Shown here piece by piece: positions 1-7,161 of a DNA stretch of 13,344 nt. This DNA is from an uncultured Veillonella sp. GTDB taxonomy: Bacteria; Bacillota; Negativicutes; Veillonellales; Veillonellaceae. The stretch is from NCBI GenBank assembly GCA_934202215.1, contig CAKPXR010000039.1:1-13344 (forward strand), given 5' to 3'. The notes under the pieces were generated by a model. The model made no database searches and was not told the DNA's origin. It was given only the letters and a program-made list of their open reading frames with translations. How positions within the stretch are numbered: the first letter of the stretch is position 1; the number at the start of each line of letters is the position of its first letter. Both the position numbers and the translations under genes were made by a program.

Positions 1-60
1 CATATTGGCACTGGATTGGAATCGCATAATACTGTACTTTCACACAAAATATATAAACCA

Positions 61-90
61 AAAGGCTCTGTCATAAGACAGAGCCTTTTT
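61..90. terminator. Bidirectional-looking intrinsic terminator
   Basis: A perfect 12-bp inverted repeat (61-72 with 77-88) encloses a 4-nt loop. It is followed by five Ts in the plus direction and by four Ts in the minus direction. It lies about 85 nt past the stop of the minus-strand MFS gene, so it probably ends that transcript. The slightly better T-run on the plus strand suggests it also serves a convergent plus-strand gene left of the window. A plus frame ends in TAA at 27-29, but only eight codons of it are visible. The stretch 91-174 is AT-rich and shows nothing else I can name. Confidence 0.8.
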
Positions 91-174
91 ACTTTAATAT
101 GCATTTAATCTAATACGATTTACTATATCTAATCCAAATTAACAAGTGTACTTAATCTAAAGTAATTCAATAGA

Positions 175-1380
175 TTATTCTAATTCTTTACCTTTTAATT
201 CAGGAATTAAGAATACGGTTGCTAGAATATCTAGTACGTAGATAATAGCTAGGAATGCAATTGCTACTTGGTAAGAGTACATGGAGATAATCATACCAAC
301 TACCATTGGACTCAAACCACCTACAGCGCGACCGATGTTAAATAGTACGTTTTGCGCAGTTGCACGGGCAGTTGTTGGGTAGGCTTCCGCCATCAACGCG
401 CCATAGCCACCCATCATACCGTTTACAGCCGCTCCCAATACAGCACCAGCAAATAGCATAGCTGTTGGATCAGATAGTTGGGAGTAAATCAAGATTGATA
501 TAACAGCCCCTAATTGAAATATGATAAATGTAGGTTTACGACCAATTTTATCAGCTAAGCGTCCAAATAGCCAAATACCAACCATCATGCCACATACAGT
601 GACAGCAGTCCATAAACCAGATTTGGTAAGAGAAAAACCTAATTGTTTACTTAAGAAATTAGGTAACCAAATCATAATACCGTAATAACCAAAATTTTGA
701 ACAGATGTAAGTATCGCAACACCAATAGATGTCTTTGTAGTCCTTACATCTTTCACTAATAGTTTGAAAGAATTCGCATGTGAATGTTCCTTGGACTCTT
801 TACTTTGTACAAAGATTTCTGGTTCGTGTAATTTAGACCGGAAAACCCATGCAACAAATGCAGGGATAATACCAACCATAAACATACCGCGCCAGCCGAT
901 AATTGGAATTAATAAAGGTGTTAACAAAGCAGCAGCTAACACGCCTAATTGCCAACCAAGAGCAACATAACTCGTTGCTTTAGCGCGGTGCTTAGCAGGC
1001 CAAGCTTCGGCAGCTAGTGCCATACCAATCCCAAATTCACCACCTAAACCAATACCAGCGATTGTGCGGTAAATAAGAAGATCCCAATAGCCTTGAGCAA
1101 AAGCACAGAGACCGGTAAATACGGCAAAAAGTACGATAGTCCAAGTTAATACTCGAACTCGACCAAACTTATCGGACAAAGTACCAAACACTAAGCCCCC
1201 AATGACAGCACCAATCAAGGTCCATGTCACCAAAGAACCTGCTTGGCCCGTAGTCAATCCTAAATCACCGGAGATTAAGGTCAACATAAATCCTAAAATC
1301 AAGAGGTCAAAGCCATCCATGGCATATCCAACGGAAGAACTTACGACGGCTTTCCAGCCATATGAATTTACTTCTTTCAT
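175..1380 (-). CDS. MFS transporter, aromatic acid/metabolite:H+ symporter type
   Basis: This is a 401-residue inner-membrane carrier of the major facilitator superfamily with about twelve hydrophobic segments and a hydrophilic central loop near residues 185-215. The two MFS loop signatures are present: GTLSDKFGR (66-74) after TM2 and GRLADKIGRK (273-282) between the half-domains. The RTIAGIGLGGEFG stretch (105-117) and the DGFD motif in TM1 (22-25) resemble the AAHS group (PcaK-like organic acid/H+ symporters). The substrate cannot be read from sequence and could be another carboxylate or sugar acid. I chose the ATG at 1378-1380 because AAAGGA sits just upstream of it. The frame stays open 19 codons further, but that extension runs into an RNA hairpin and is not typical of the family. 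It follows thrS by 115 nt with no clear promoter of its own, so expression may come by read-through from thrS or from a weak local promoter. Confidence 0.85.
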   Translation of the reverse strand: MKEVNSYGWKAVVSSSVGYAMDGFDLLILGFMLTLISGDLGLTTGQAGSLVTWTLIGAVIGGLVFGTLSDKFGRVRVLTWTIVLFAVFTGLCAFAQGYWDLLIYRTIAGIGLGGEFGIGMALAAEAWPAKHRAKATSYVALGWQLGVLAAALLTPLLIPIIGWRGMFMVGIIPAFVAWVFRSKLHEPEIFVQSKESKEHSHANSFKLLVKDVRTTKTSIGVAILTSVQNFGYYGIMIWLPNFLSKQLGFSLTKSGLWTAVTVCGMMVGIWLFGRLADKIGRKPTFIIFQLGAVISILIYSQLSDPTAMLFAGAVLGAAVNGMMGGYGALMAEAYPTTARATAQNVLFNIGRAVGGLSPMVVGMIISMYSYQVAIAFLAIIYVLDILATVFLIPELKGKELE

Positions 1381-1420
1381 ACTATTTCCTTTCGCTACTC
1401 TCAGGTAACAATTAAAGAGA

Positions 1421-1490
1421 TAGCCCCCACTATACAAAGGGCCAACGCCTAGACTTAAGTCTAATGATAGGCTTTAGTATATGGGGGCTA
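1421..1490 (-). terminator. Long hairpin after thrS, terminator or leader
   Basis: Arms at 1477-1490 and 1421-1435 pair over about 14 bp with one bulged base and include five consecutive G-C pairs. Inside the loop there is a 12-nt palindrome (1451-1462) clasped by a GCCTA/TAGGC pair (1447-1451 with 1468-1472). In the minus direction the structure starts 6 nt after the thrS stop and is followed by TCTCTTTAATT, a poor U-tract. It may be a leaky thrS terminator. The 3' arm can also pair with sequence beside the MFS ribosome site (see findings), so a leader role is possible. It matches no riboswitch class I know. Confidence 0.5.
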
Positions 1491-1495
1491 AATAA

Positions 1496-3406
1496 TTAGT
1501 TACGTTCTTTAATTTCAATTTTAATGGAATTGAAGAATTCTTCAAATGGTACGGAACCTAATTCGTCACCACCATGTTTACGAACGTTAACTGTGCCTTC
1601 TTCAACTTCTTTATCACCTACAACAAGCATATAAGGAACTTTTGCCATTTGTGCTTGGCGGATTTTGTAGCCGATTTTTTCGCTACGATCATCCACTTCT
1701 ACACGTACATAGTCGCGGTGCATTTGTTTTGCCAATTCTTTAGCATATTCAACATGTTTTTCAGAGATAGGCAAGATTTTGACTTGTACAGGAGCCATCC
1801 AAGTTGGGAATGCACCTGCATAGTGTTCAGTTAAGATACCGATGAAACGTTCCATGGAGCCGAAGCATGCACGGTGAATCATGATAGGACGATGTTTTTG
1901 ACCATCTTCACCAATGTATTCAATTTGGAAACGTTCAGGCAAGTTCATATCCAATTGGATAGTACCACATTGCCATGTACGACCTAAGGAATCTTCGATA
2001 TGGTAGTCAAGTTTAGGGCCGTAGAATGCGCCATCGCCAGGGTTAATTACGTAAGGAATACCTTTTGCTTCAATCGCATTACGCAATGCTTCTGTAGCCG
2101 CTTCCCAAATTGCATCGTCACCCATTGCATTGTCTGGTTTAGTAGACAATTCCACATGGTATTTTAAGCCAAATTGGCTATAAATGCGGTCGAACAATTC
2201 GATAACTTTCATCAATTCAGATTGCATTTGATCTGGCAACATGAATACGTGAGCATCATCTTGTGTGAATGCACGTACACGGAATAAGCCATGTAAAGCA
2301 CCGGACAATTCATGACGGTGAACTAAACCAAGTTCAGCATAACGTAATGGGAAGTCACGGTAGGAATGCATTTCGTTTTGATAAACCAAGATACCGCCTG
2401 GGCAGTTCATTGGTTTAATTGCATATTCTTCATCATCAATGATTGTAGTGTACATATTTTCACGGTAATGGAACCAGTGACCAGATGTTTCCCACAATTG
2501 TTTATTTAAGATGATTGGTGTACGAATTTCTTCATAATCGAATTCATGGTGAACTTCACGCCAGAAGTTTTCCAATTCGTTGCGAAGTGCCATACCTTTT
2601 GGTAAGAAGAATGGGAAACCAGGACCTTCTTCTTTGATAACGAATAAGCCAAGTTCTTTACCAAGTTTACGATGGTCGCGTTTAGCTGCTTCTTCAAGCA
2701 AATGAAGGTATGCATCAAGTTCTTCTTTCTTTTCAAATGCTGTACCGTAAATACGTTGCAACATTTTATTCTTTTCATCGCCGCGCCAGTATGCACCTGC
2801 AATGCTTTGTAATTTGAAAGCTTTTACTTTACCAGTGGATGCTACGTGAGGACCTGCACAAAGATCGATGAAGTCGCCTTGCGCATAGCAAGAGATAACA
2901 GCGTCTTCAGGAAGGTCTTCGATCAATTCTACCTTGTAGTCTTCGTTTTTAGATTTGAAGAACTCGATAGCTTCTTGACGAGACATTACAGATTTAGTGA
3001 TAGGCAAGTTTTCTTTTACAATACGGCTCATTTCCTTTTCGATTTTACCCAAATCTTCAGGAGTCAAAGTATGTTCCATATCGATATCATAGTAGAAACC
3101 TTTATCGATTGCAGGACCGATAGCCAATTTAGCTTCAGGCCATAGGCGTTTAACGGCTTGAGCCAAGATATGAGAAGCTGTGTGGCGTAAAGTATGTTTA
3201 CCACCATCTTCTTCAAATGTTAAGAATGCTACTTCAGAGCCATCAACAAGTTCTTCGCGAAGGTCTGTTAATTCGCCATTTACGTTTGCAGCTAGTACTT
3301 TTTTAGCCAAGCTGTTAGATAATTGTTTTACTGCTTCCCCAAGAGTAGTGCCCGCAGCGTATTCCTTTGCACTACCATCAGGTAAAATGATTTTTACATC
3401 TGCCAT
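1496..3406 (-). CDS. thrS: Threonine--tRNA ligase
   Basis: This cytosolic class II aminoacyl-tRNA synthetase charges tRNA-Thr. At 636 residues it has the normal bacterial length and all four domains. The TGS domain covers about 1-63. The SAD editing domain carries H75xxxH79 and C183xxxH187, which hydrolyses Ser-tRNA-Thr. The catalytic core has zinc ligands C335, H386 and H511, motif 2 around RYAELGLVHRHE (355-366) and motif 3 around GSMERF (516-521). The anticodon-binding domain covers about 535-636. The start at 3404-3406 (MADVKI) is fixed by a strong GGAGGA site a few bases upstream and by the family N-terminus. The frame stays open 26 codons further, but that stretch overlaps the T-box terminator. 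Expression is controlled by the upstream T-box, so uncharged tRNA-Thr should switch the gene on. No key residue is missing. Confidence 0.98.
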   Translation of the reverse strand: MADVKIILPDGSAKEYAAGTTLGEAVKQLSNSLAKKVLAANVNGELTDLREELVDGSEVAFLTFEEDGGKHTLRHTASHILAQAVKRLWPEAKLAIGPAIDKGFYYDIDMEHTLTPEDLGKIEKEMSRIVKENLPITKSVMSRQEAIEFFKSKNEDYKVELIEDLPEDAVISCYAQGDFIDLCAGPHVASTGKVKAFKLQSIAGAYWRGDEKNKMLQRIYGTAFEKKEELDAYLHLLEEAAKRDHRKLGKELGLFVIKEEGPGFPFFLPKGMALRNELENFWREVHHEFDYEEIRTPIILNKQLWETSGHWFHYRENMYTTIIDDEEYAIKPMNCPGGILVYQNEMHSYRDFPLRYAELGLVHRHELSGALHGLFRVRAFTQDDAHVFMLPDQMQSELMKVIELFDRIYSQFGLKYHVELSTKPDNAMGDDAIWEAATEALRNAIEAKGIPYVINPGDGAFYGPKLDYHIEDSLGRTWQCGTIQLDMNLPERFQIEYIGEDGQKHRPIMIHRACFGSMERFIGILTEHYAGAFPTWMAPVQVKILPISEKHVEYAKELAKQMHRDYVRVEVDDRSEKIGYKIRQAQMAKVPYMLVVGDKEVEEGTVNVRKHGGDELGSVPFEEFFNSIKIEIKERN

Positions 3407-3454
3407 TTCAATTTCCTCCAATTTATTATCTAGGATAGACTGGATTTTTGTAAT

Positions 3455-3496
3455 AAAAAAAGACCCTCTATCCCTACAAAACAAGGGACGAAGATC
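3455..3496 (-). terminator. T-box regulatory terminator of thrS
   Basis: In the minus direction 3484-3496 pairs with 3462-3475 around a loop at 3476-3483, followed by seven Us (3461-3455). The 5' arm of this stem includes the bases at 3484-3492 that form the 3' side of the antiterminator. The two folds therefore exclude each other, as the T-box mechanism requires. Confidence 0.88.
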
Positions 3497-3713
3497 ATTC
3501 GCGGTTCCACCCTAGTTAACTACCTATACGTATATATATGTATAGTTAATTCACTTCATTAAGCCCGATAACGGTGGCGACCGTATTTGCCTACTTAGGT
3601 TCGACAAATCAGTTTAAAGGGGGTAACTCTGATATATGTGTAAGGCATTTCCAGCATCAGCCTCTCTCTGGTACACAGGGATATGAGAATCATGTCCTTT
3701 GCATAACTTTTAC
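3455..3713 (-). promoter_or_regulatory. T-box leader RNA controlling thrS (ACC specifier)
   Basis: The T-box signature AGGGTGGAACCGCG lies on the minus strand at about 3500-3513. The antiterminator can be drawn in full: AGGG (3510-3513) pairs with CCCT (3484-3487), the 7-nt bulge TGGAACC is at 3503-3509, GCGAA (3498-3502) pairs with TTCGT (3488-3492), and the loop is 3493-3497. Stem I shows the usual AGAGAG element near 3665, and its 3' side carries GTTACCCC, placing a Thr codon ACC at 3622-3624. An AT-rich stem III sits at 3516-3549. By the known mechanism, uncharged tRNA-Thr pairs its anticodon with ACC and its NCCA end with the UGGA bulge, which stabilises the antiterminator. The specifier was placed by position and sequence, not by a computed fold. 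The transcript 5' end is estimated from the promoter. Confidence 0.93.
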
Positions 3714-3719
3714 TAGACT

Positions 3720-3748
3720 ATAGTATCATAGGGAATTAAAAAATTCAA
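3720..3748 (-). promoter_or_regulatory. Putative sigma-A promoter of the thrS T-box transcript
   Basis: A TTGAAT -35 (3743-3748) and a TACTAT -10 (3720-3725) are separated by exactly 17 nt. They lie just upstream of the T-box leader, putting the start near 3713. Assigned by match to the consensus only. Confidence 0.55.
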
Positions 3749-3817
3749 TACGGTTCAATGGTAAATTTCATAAATTCTATAAATTCAAATAACGCCCTTA
3801 CATCATAAATCTAAAAT

Positions 3818-3846
3818 AAAACGGCCCGAGTAAATCGAGCCGTTTT
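3818..3846 (-). terminator. Intrinsic terminator ending the mltG-trhP-secreted protein unit
   Basis: A 12-bp stem (3835-3846 with 3818-3829) with a 5-nt loop lies about 40 nt past the stop of the secreted-protein gene and is followed by TTTTATTTTA in the minus direction. The one imperfect pair is A·C on the plus strand but a G·U wobble on the minus strand, which supports minus-strand use. It separates this unit from the thrS promoter. Confidence 0.85.
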
Positions 3847-3884
3847 GTAAGATCTATTAACCTTTAAAAATTTCGTTAGGTTTA

Positions 3885-4874
3885 TTAGCGTTTGAAGTTT
3901 GTAGACAACATAGCACCAATTACTTTTTCCAATTTACTATTGGAAAGATCTGGGCCTTTATAGAGTGTTAAGAGCACATCGTTAGAGTTATCTTGTTTAG
4001 ATACCATCATAACACCGCTACCACGAGCACCATTATCGTCGTAATCTTTTGCTACGATAACGAGGTTCAAATAATGGTCCTTCATGTATGTGTACACTTT
4101 ACTTGTACGGGCAGAGGACCCGATCATTTTCGCCATGCTCATACCACGGTTGAATACGATTGTATTTGCATTATGTGGGTTTGCCGCTAATTGTTGTTTT
4201 TCCTCTTCATTTAAAGGCATAAGGTTCACCATTAGGGAATCACCCATTTTACCACGGAACATAGCTGGCATTGTTTCACGCACGTCTTCAGGAATCCCTG
4301 TGTCAGCAGTCAATTTCAATTCCTTAGGAACTGTCATATATAGAACGCCCTTGCTATTGCGACCTACCTCTGTTGTACTGAGGTCTACAGCGCTAAGTAT
4401 AATGGAGTCTTTAATTGTAGCTACTTGGTTTGCCAATGGCTTTTCAGGAATGCCACGACTCGCCAATTGTACGTCGCCAGATTTAGTTTTTTTCAAAGTT
4501 TCTACATTCCAGTTAGCCCCTTTTTTATCTGCATCACTAGCTTCTGTGAAAGCATTTGCCCCATCTTTTGTACCTACATATACATAAGTTTGAGCTGGAA
4601 TGATTGTATCTGGCGCACCAGATTTATTGAAAGCTGCACCATACACTACATTAGGAATCACAGTGGAGCCCACTTGTAGATTGCTATTAGTTTGGCTTTC
4701 TACATCAAAGTTGATATTGCCTGTGAAAGTCATATCAGGGCCATGATTGATGACTACTACATCCCCTGCTTGAGGAATAACAACAGGACCTACAGGGCCT
4801 GCCATAGCTACGCCAGCCATAGATACACTGAGGCAAGCTGTTAATAATGCACGTTTTAAAATAGATTGTTTCAT
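3885..4874 (-). CDS. Secreted protein of unknown function
   Basis: This 329-residue protein belongs to no family I recognise. The N-terminus is a clear Sec signal peptide: K2, K7 and R8, a hydrophobic core to about residue 24, and an AMA|G site predicting cleavage after residue 25. The mature protein has no cysteine and no further membrane segment. It begins with a Gly/Pro/Val-rich stretch and is otherwise a mix of short strand-like hydrophobic runs and charged loops. In a diderm cell it should be periplasmic or beyond. The C-terminus (NFKR) does not look like an outer-membrane barrel end. The start is supported by GAGAG about 8 nt upstream of the ATG. It follows the DUF4911 gene by 42 nt with no terminator or convincing promoter between, and a terminator follows it, so it is probably the last gene of the mltG transcript. 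The gene is intact; function is unknown. Confidence 0.8.
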   Translation of the reverse strand: MKQSILKRALLTACLSVSMAGVAMAGPVGPVVIPQAGDVVVINHGPDMTFTGNINFDVESQTNSNLQVGSTVIPNVVYGAAFNKSGAPDTIIPAQTYVYVGTKDGANAFTEASDADKKGANWNVETLKKTKSGDVQLASRGIPEKPLANQVATIKDSIILSAVDLSTTEVGRNSKGVLYMTVPKELKLTADTGIPEDVRETMPAMFRGKMGDSLMVNLMPLNEEEKQQLAANPHNANTIVFNRGMSMAKMIGSSARTSKVYTYMKDHYLNLVIVAKDYDDNGARGSGVMMVSKQDNSNDVLLTLYKGPDLSNSKLEKVIGAMLSTNFKR

Positions 4875-4916
4875 AGATATACTCTCATTTCTCTACTAGG
4901 TCTAATTCTTATTATC

Positions 4917-5192
4917 TTAATCCTCGATAGTTACATAGTCCGATAAACTAGTTAATAATTCAATAGCCAATGGACGTGTTGAAGGTGTACACCGTAACAT
5001 ACATCGACCATTTACATCAATAGATGTCATAACTCCTAAATATTCATAGCCTTCGATGATGCGATTGATATAGTTCGTATGCTTAGGCTCAAGATGAAAG
5101 TACACATACGCTTCTTCTCCAGAGGACTCTAAATCAGGTACATCAGAAAATGCACCGATAGATTTACTCGGTTCTAAAGGTGTGCCGCTCAT
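4917..5192 (-). CDS. Small DUF4911-like protein
   Basis: This 91-residue protein has no signal peptide or membrane segment. The core at about 27-75 (YVYFHLEPKHTNYINRIIEG, then a GVMTSID/GRCMLRC strand pair) looks like the DUF4911 family, small proteins often found beside U32 peptidase genes in Firmicutes. That assignment is from memory of the pattern and is moderate. The first 25 residues are a polar, probably flexible extension. The start is certain: a full AGGAGGT site (5195-5202) precedes the ATG. It lies 96 nt downstream of trhP, and no terminator is seen in the gap, so I place it in the same operon. The link to trhP suggests a part in tRNA modification, but this is inference; no catalytic motif is visible. 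Confidence 0.75.
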   Translation of the reverse strand: MSGTPLEPSKSIGAFSDVPDLESSGEEAYVYFHLEPKHTNYINRIIEGYEYLGVMTSIDVNGRCMLRCTPSTRPLAIELLTSLSDYVTIED

Positions 5193-5288
5193 AAGACCTC
5201 CTACACATCATTACTTTAAAATATAAAATCACTACCTACCGCTAGTATAGGCATCTATTAGATAAGTTTGTCGTTAATATACTACCTA

Positions 5289-6530
5289 TTAAGCTTCTTT
5301 AGACTTACATTCACGACGCATCATAGAATATGGCTCAAGTGGTGTATCCATGTAGATACGCACTTTCATTTGCGCATGCGGTGCTACGTCGATTGGGTTA
5401 CCATCTTCGTCTGTCATTTTTTCAATCACAGTTTCAACGAGTTCACCCTTAGGTTGGCAGAATTCTACTTTATCACCTACTTTGAAGTTATTACGTTGTT
5501 CAAGATCAACGTATTTTTCCTCTTCGTTATAGCCCATAACTAAGCCGATGAAGTCATGGCTTTGTGTATTCGTAGATTTACCATAGTTTTGTGCTGTTTC
5601 GTCAGGACGACCTTCTGCAAAGCCATCAGTATATGGACGGTGAGAAATCTTTTCTAATTCTGCAATCCATTCTGGACGAACGTACCAATCTTTACCTTCT
5701 TTAAGATATGTATCGATAGCTGTACGGTAGACCTTTGCTACTGTTGCACAGTAGTGAACAGATTTCATACGGCCTTCGATTTTAAGGCTGTCGATACCAG
5801 CTTCATAGAGATCTGGAATACGATGAATCAAGCACAAATCTTTAGAGTTAAAAATATATGTACCATGCTCATCTTCTTCGATTGGATAATATTCACCAGG
5901 TCGATTAGATTCTACAAGAGAATATTTCCAACGACAAGATTGCGAGCATTGACCACGGTTTGCATCGCGATTGCCCGTCATATAATTAGATAATAGGCAA
6001 CGACCAGAGTAAGAAATACACATAGAGCCATGTACGAAGGACTCAATTTCAATATCTACATTGTCCTTCATTTCTTTAAGGTCCGCCAAGGATACTTCAC
6101 GAGCCGCTACTACACGAGTAGCACCAAGTTCTTTCCACATTTGCACTGTATGCCAGTTTGTTGTGGATGCTTGTGTACTTACGTGAAGCTCAAGACCTGG
6201 AGCCACACGTTTAGCAAGGCTAAAGATACCCATATCAGCTACGATAATCGCATCAACACCGATACTTTCAAGGAATTTCAAATAATCCTCTAAACCTTCA
6301 AAATCCTCATTGTGAGGAATGATATTACATGTAACATGGATTTTTTTACCATGAGCATGTACGAATTCTACAGCTGCCTTTAATTCCTCGTCGGAGAAAT
6401 TAGAGTTACCTGCGCGCAAGCCAAAACGTTTGCCTGCACAATATACGGCATCCGCACCGTAGCGAATAGCCATTTTAAGCTTATCCATATTACCGGCTGG
6501 ACAAAGCAATTCCATAAAATGTTCTGCCAT
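5289..6530 (-). CDS. trhP: U32-family tRNA 5-hydroxyuridine synthase TrhP
   Basis: This 413-residue protein is of the peptidase U32 family. Members once called collagenases are now known, in E. coli (YegQ) and B. subtilis (YrrN/YrrO), to be needed for prephenate-dependent hydroxylation of wobble U34 in tRNA (ho5U). The family signature is exact: E163-x-F-x-x-G-S-M-C171, then G176-x-C178 and S181. C171, C178, C195 and C199 form the cysteine set expected to hold an iron-sulfur cluster. An N-terminal TIM-barrel region (about 7-160) and a C-terminal beta domain (about 325-413) are present. The ATG at 6528-6530 is preferred over an upstream in-frame GTG (6549-6551) because GGAAAGGG (6542-6549) fits as its ribosome site. 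The start overlaps the trmR stop as TAATG, so the two are translationally coupled. B. subtilis has two adjacent U32 genes; only one is here, closest in length to YrrO. Specific tRNA targets are inferred. Confidence 0.88.
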   Translation of the reverse strand: MAEHFMELLCPAGNMDKLKMAIRYGADAVYCAGKRFGLRAGNSNFSDEELKAAVEFVHAHGKKIHVTCNIIPHNEDFEGLEDYLKFLESIGVDAIIVADMGIFSLAKRVAPGLELHVSTQASTTNWHTVQMWKELGATRVVAAREVSLADLKEMKDNVDIEIESFVHGSMCISYSGRCLLSNYMTGNRDANRGQCSQSCRWKYSLVESNRPGEYYPIEEDEHGTYIFNSKDLCLIHRIPDLYEAGIDSLKIEGRMKSVHYCATVAKVYRTAIDTYLKEGKDWYVRPEWIAELEKISHRPYTDGFAEGRPDETAQNYGKSTNTQSHDFIGLVMGYNEEEKYVDLEQRNNFKVGDKVEFCQPKGELVETVIEKMTDEDGNPIDVAPHAQMKVRIYMDTPLEPYSMMRRECKSKEA

Positions 6531-7138
6531 TATTTGTTGTGCCCTTTCCACACACTCACACTCATACCATCACCCATTGGATAGATGGTGGTGTTAAACA
6601 ATTCTTTATTTTCAACATACGTTAAGTATTCTTTTAACCGTTTTACGATAGTTTTGAACCGTTTTGGCGGCTCCTTATCGCCCCGCACATAGCCTCTAAA
6701 TAGTACATTGTCCGCTAGGATAACGCCTCCTTCTTTCACATGCGGCAAAATGAGCTCTAACTGTTTTAGGTATTGTCCTTTAGGACCATCTAAAAAGACA
6801 AGATCATATTCACCAGTGAGTTCCGTTAAGACTTGAGACGCATCACCTTTTAACAATGTAATTTTATCAGCATAATCGGATTGGTTAATATAATATTTCG
6901 CCATTTCGTGACGCACATCATCTAGTTCAATAGATGTAATATGCCCCTCCTCTTTATCGAGTAGCGGAGCCATCAATAAAGCAGAGTAACCAATGGCGGT
7001 GCCCACCTCTAACACAGAGGTGGGCCGGTATAAACCTATTAATTCTTCAAATAGATGAACCTCAGATTCACGTAGAATTGGCACATCATTAATCATCGCG
7101 TAAATGCGCTGTTCATTTAAGATATCATTTAATGTCAT
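6530..7138 (-). CDS. trmR: tRNA 5-hydroxyuridine O-methyltransferase TrmR
   Basis: This 202-residue protein is a SAM-dependent O-methyltransferase of the catechol-O-methyltransferase-like (methyltransf_3) family. Motif I is VLEVGTAIGYSALL (42-55). Acidic residues for the SAM ribose follow at E71 and D73. LDGPK (116-120) and ADNV (142-145) supply the likely metal ligands D117, D143 and N144. Its place directly before a U32 gene matches B. subtilis yrrM, shown to methylate ho5U34 to mo5U34. The pair should therefore act in sequence on the wobble base, widening codon reading for several tRNAs. The ATG at 7136-7138 has an AGGAG site about 15 nt upstream, a rather long spacing, with no better in-frame start. 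It lies 23 nt after mltG and overlaps trhP by one base. Without the context it would only be a generic O-methyltransferase. Confidence 0.86.
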   Translation of the reverse strand: MTLNDILNEQRIYAMINDVPILRESEVHLFEELIGLYRPTSVLEVGTAIGYSALLMAPLLDKEEGHITSIELDDVRHEMAKYYINQSDYADKITLLKGDASQVLTELTGEYDLVFLDGPKGQYLKQLELILPHVKEGGVILADNVLFRGYVRGDKEPPKRFKTIVKRLKEYLTYVENKELFNTTIYPMGDGMSVSVWKGHNK

Positions 7139-7161
7139 GAAAGTAGATTCAATCTCCTACA

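Noticed and set aside
3..29. Plus-strand frame ending in TAA at 27-29 (last residues YWHWIGIA), possibly the tail of a convergent gene.
   Set aside because: Only eight codons are visible and other frames are open too. The terminator at 61-90 fits a convergent gene, but the coding call cannot be supported.
1381..1420. CTGAGA-like element before the MFS gene, reminiscent of a TPP riboswitch core.
   Set aside because: The rest of the TPP element is absent and the spacing to the start is too short. A competing hairpin explains the sequence better.
2506..2802. 98-codon minus-strand frame inside thrS.
   Set aside because: It is a shifted frame of a gene with every ThrRS motif intact. There is no sign of a real overlapping gene.
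4084..4587. 167-codon plus-strand open frame opposite the secreted-protein gene.
   Set aside because: It is antisense to an intact gene with a signal peptide and ribosome site, has no ribosome site of its own, and its translation resembles no protein.
4831..4835. LTAC at residues 11-14 of the secreted protein looks like a lipobox.
   Set aside because: Only five residues separate R8 from the Cys, too short a hydrophobic core. The hydrophobic stretch continues to an AMA|G site, so signal peptidase I is more likely.
5193..5288. Possible promoter (TATACT) or terminator between trhP and the DUF4911 gene.
   Set aside because: No -35 at acceptable spacing and only a short imperfect palindrome without a T-run; too weak to annotate.
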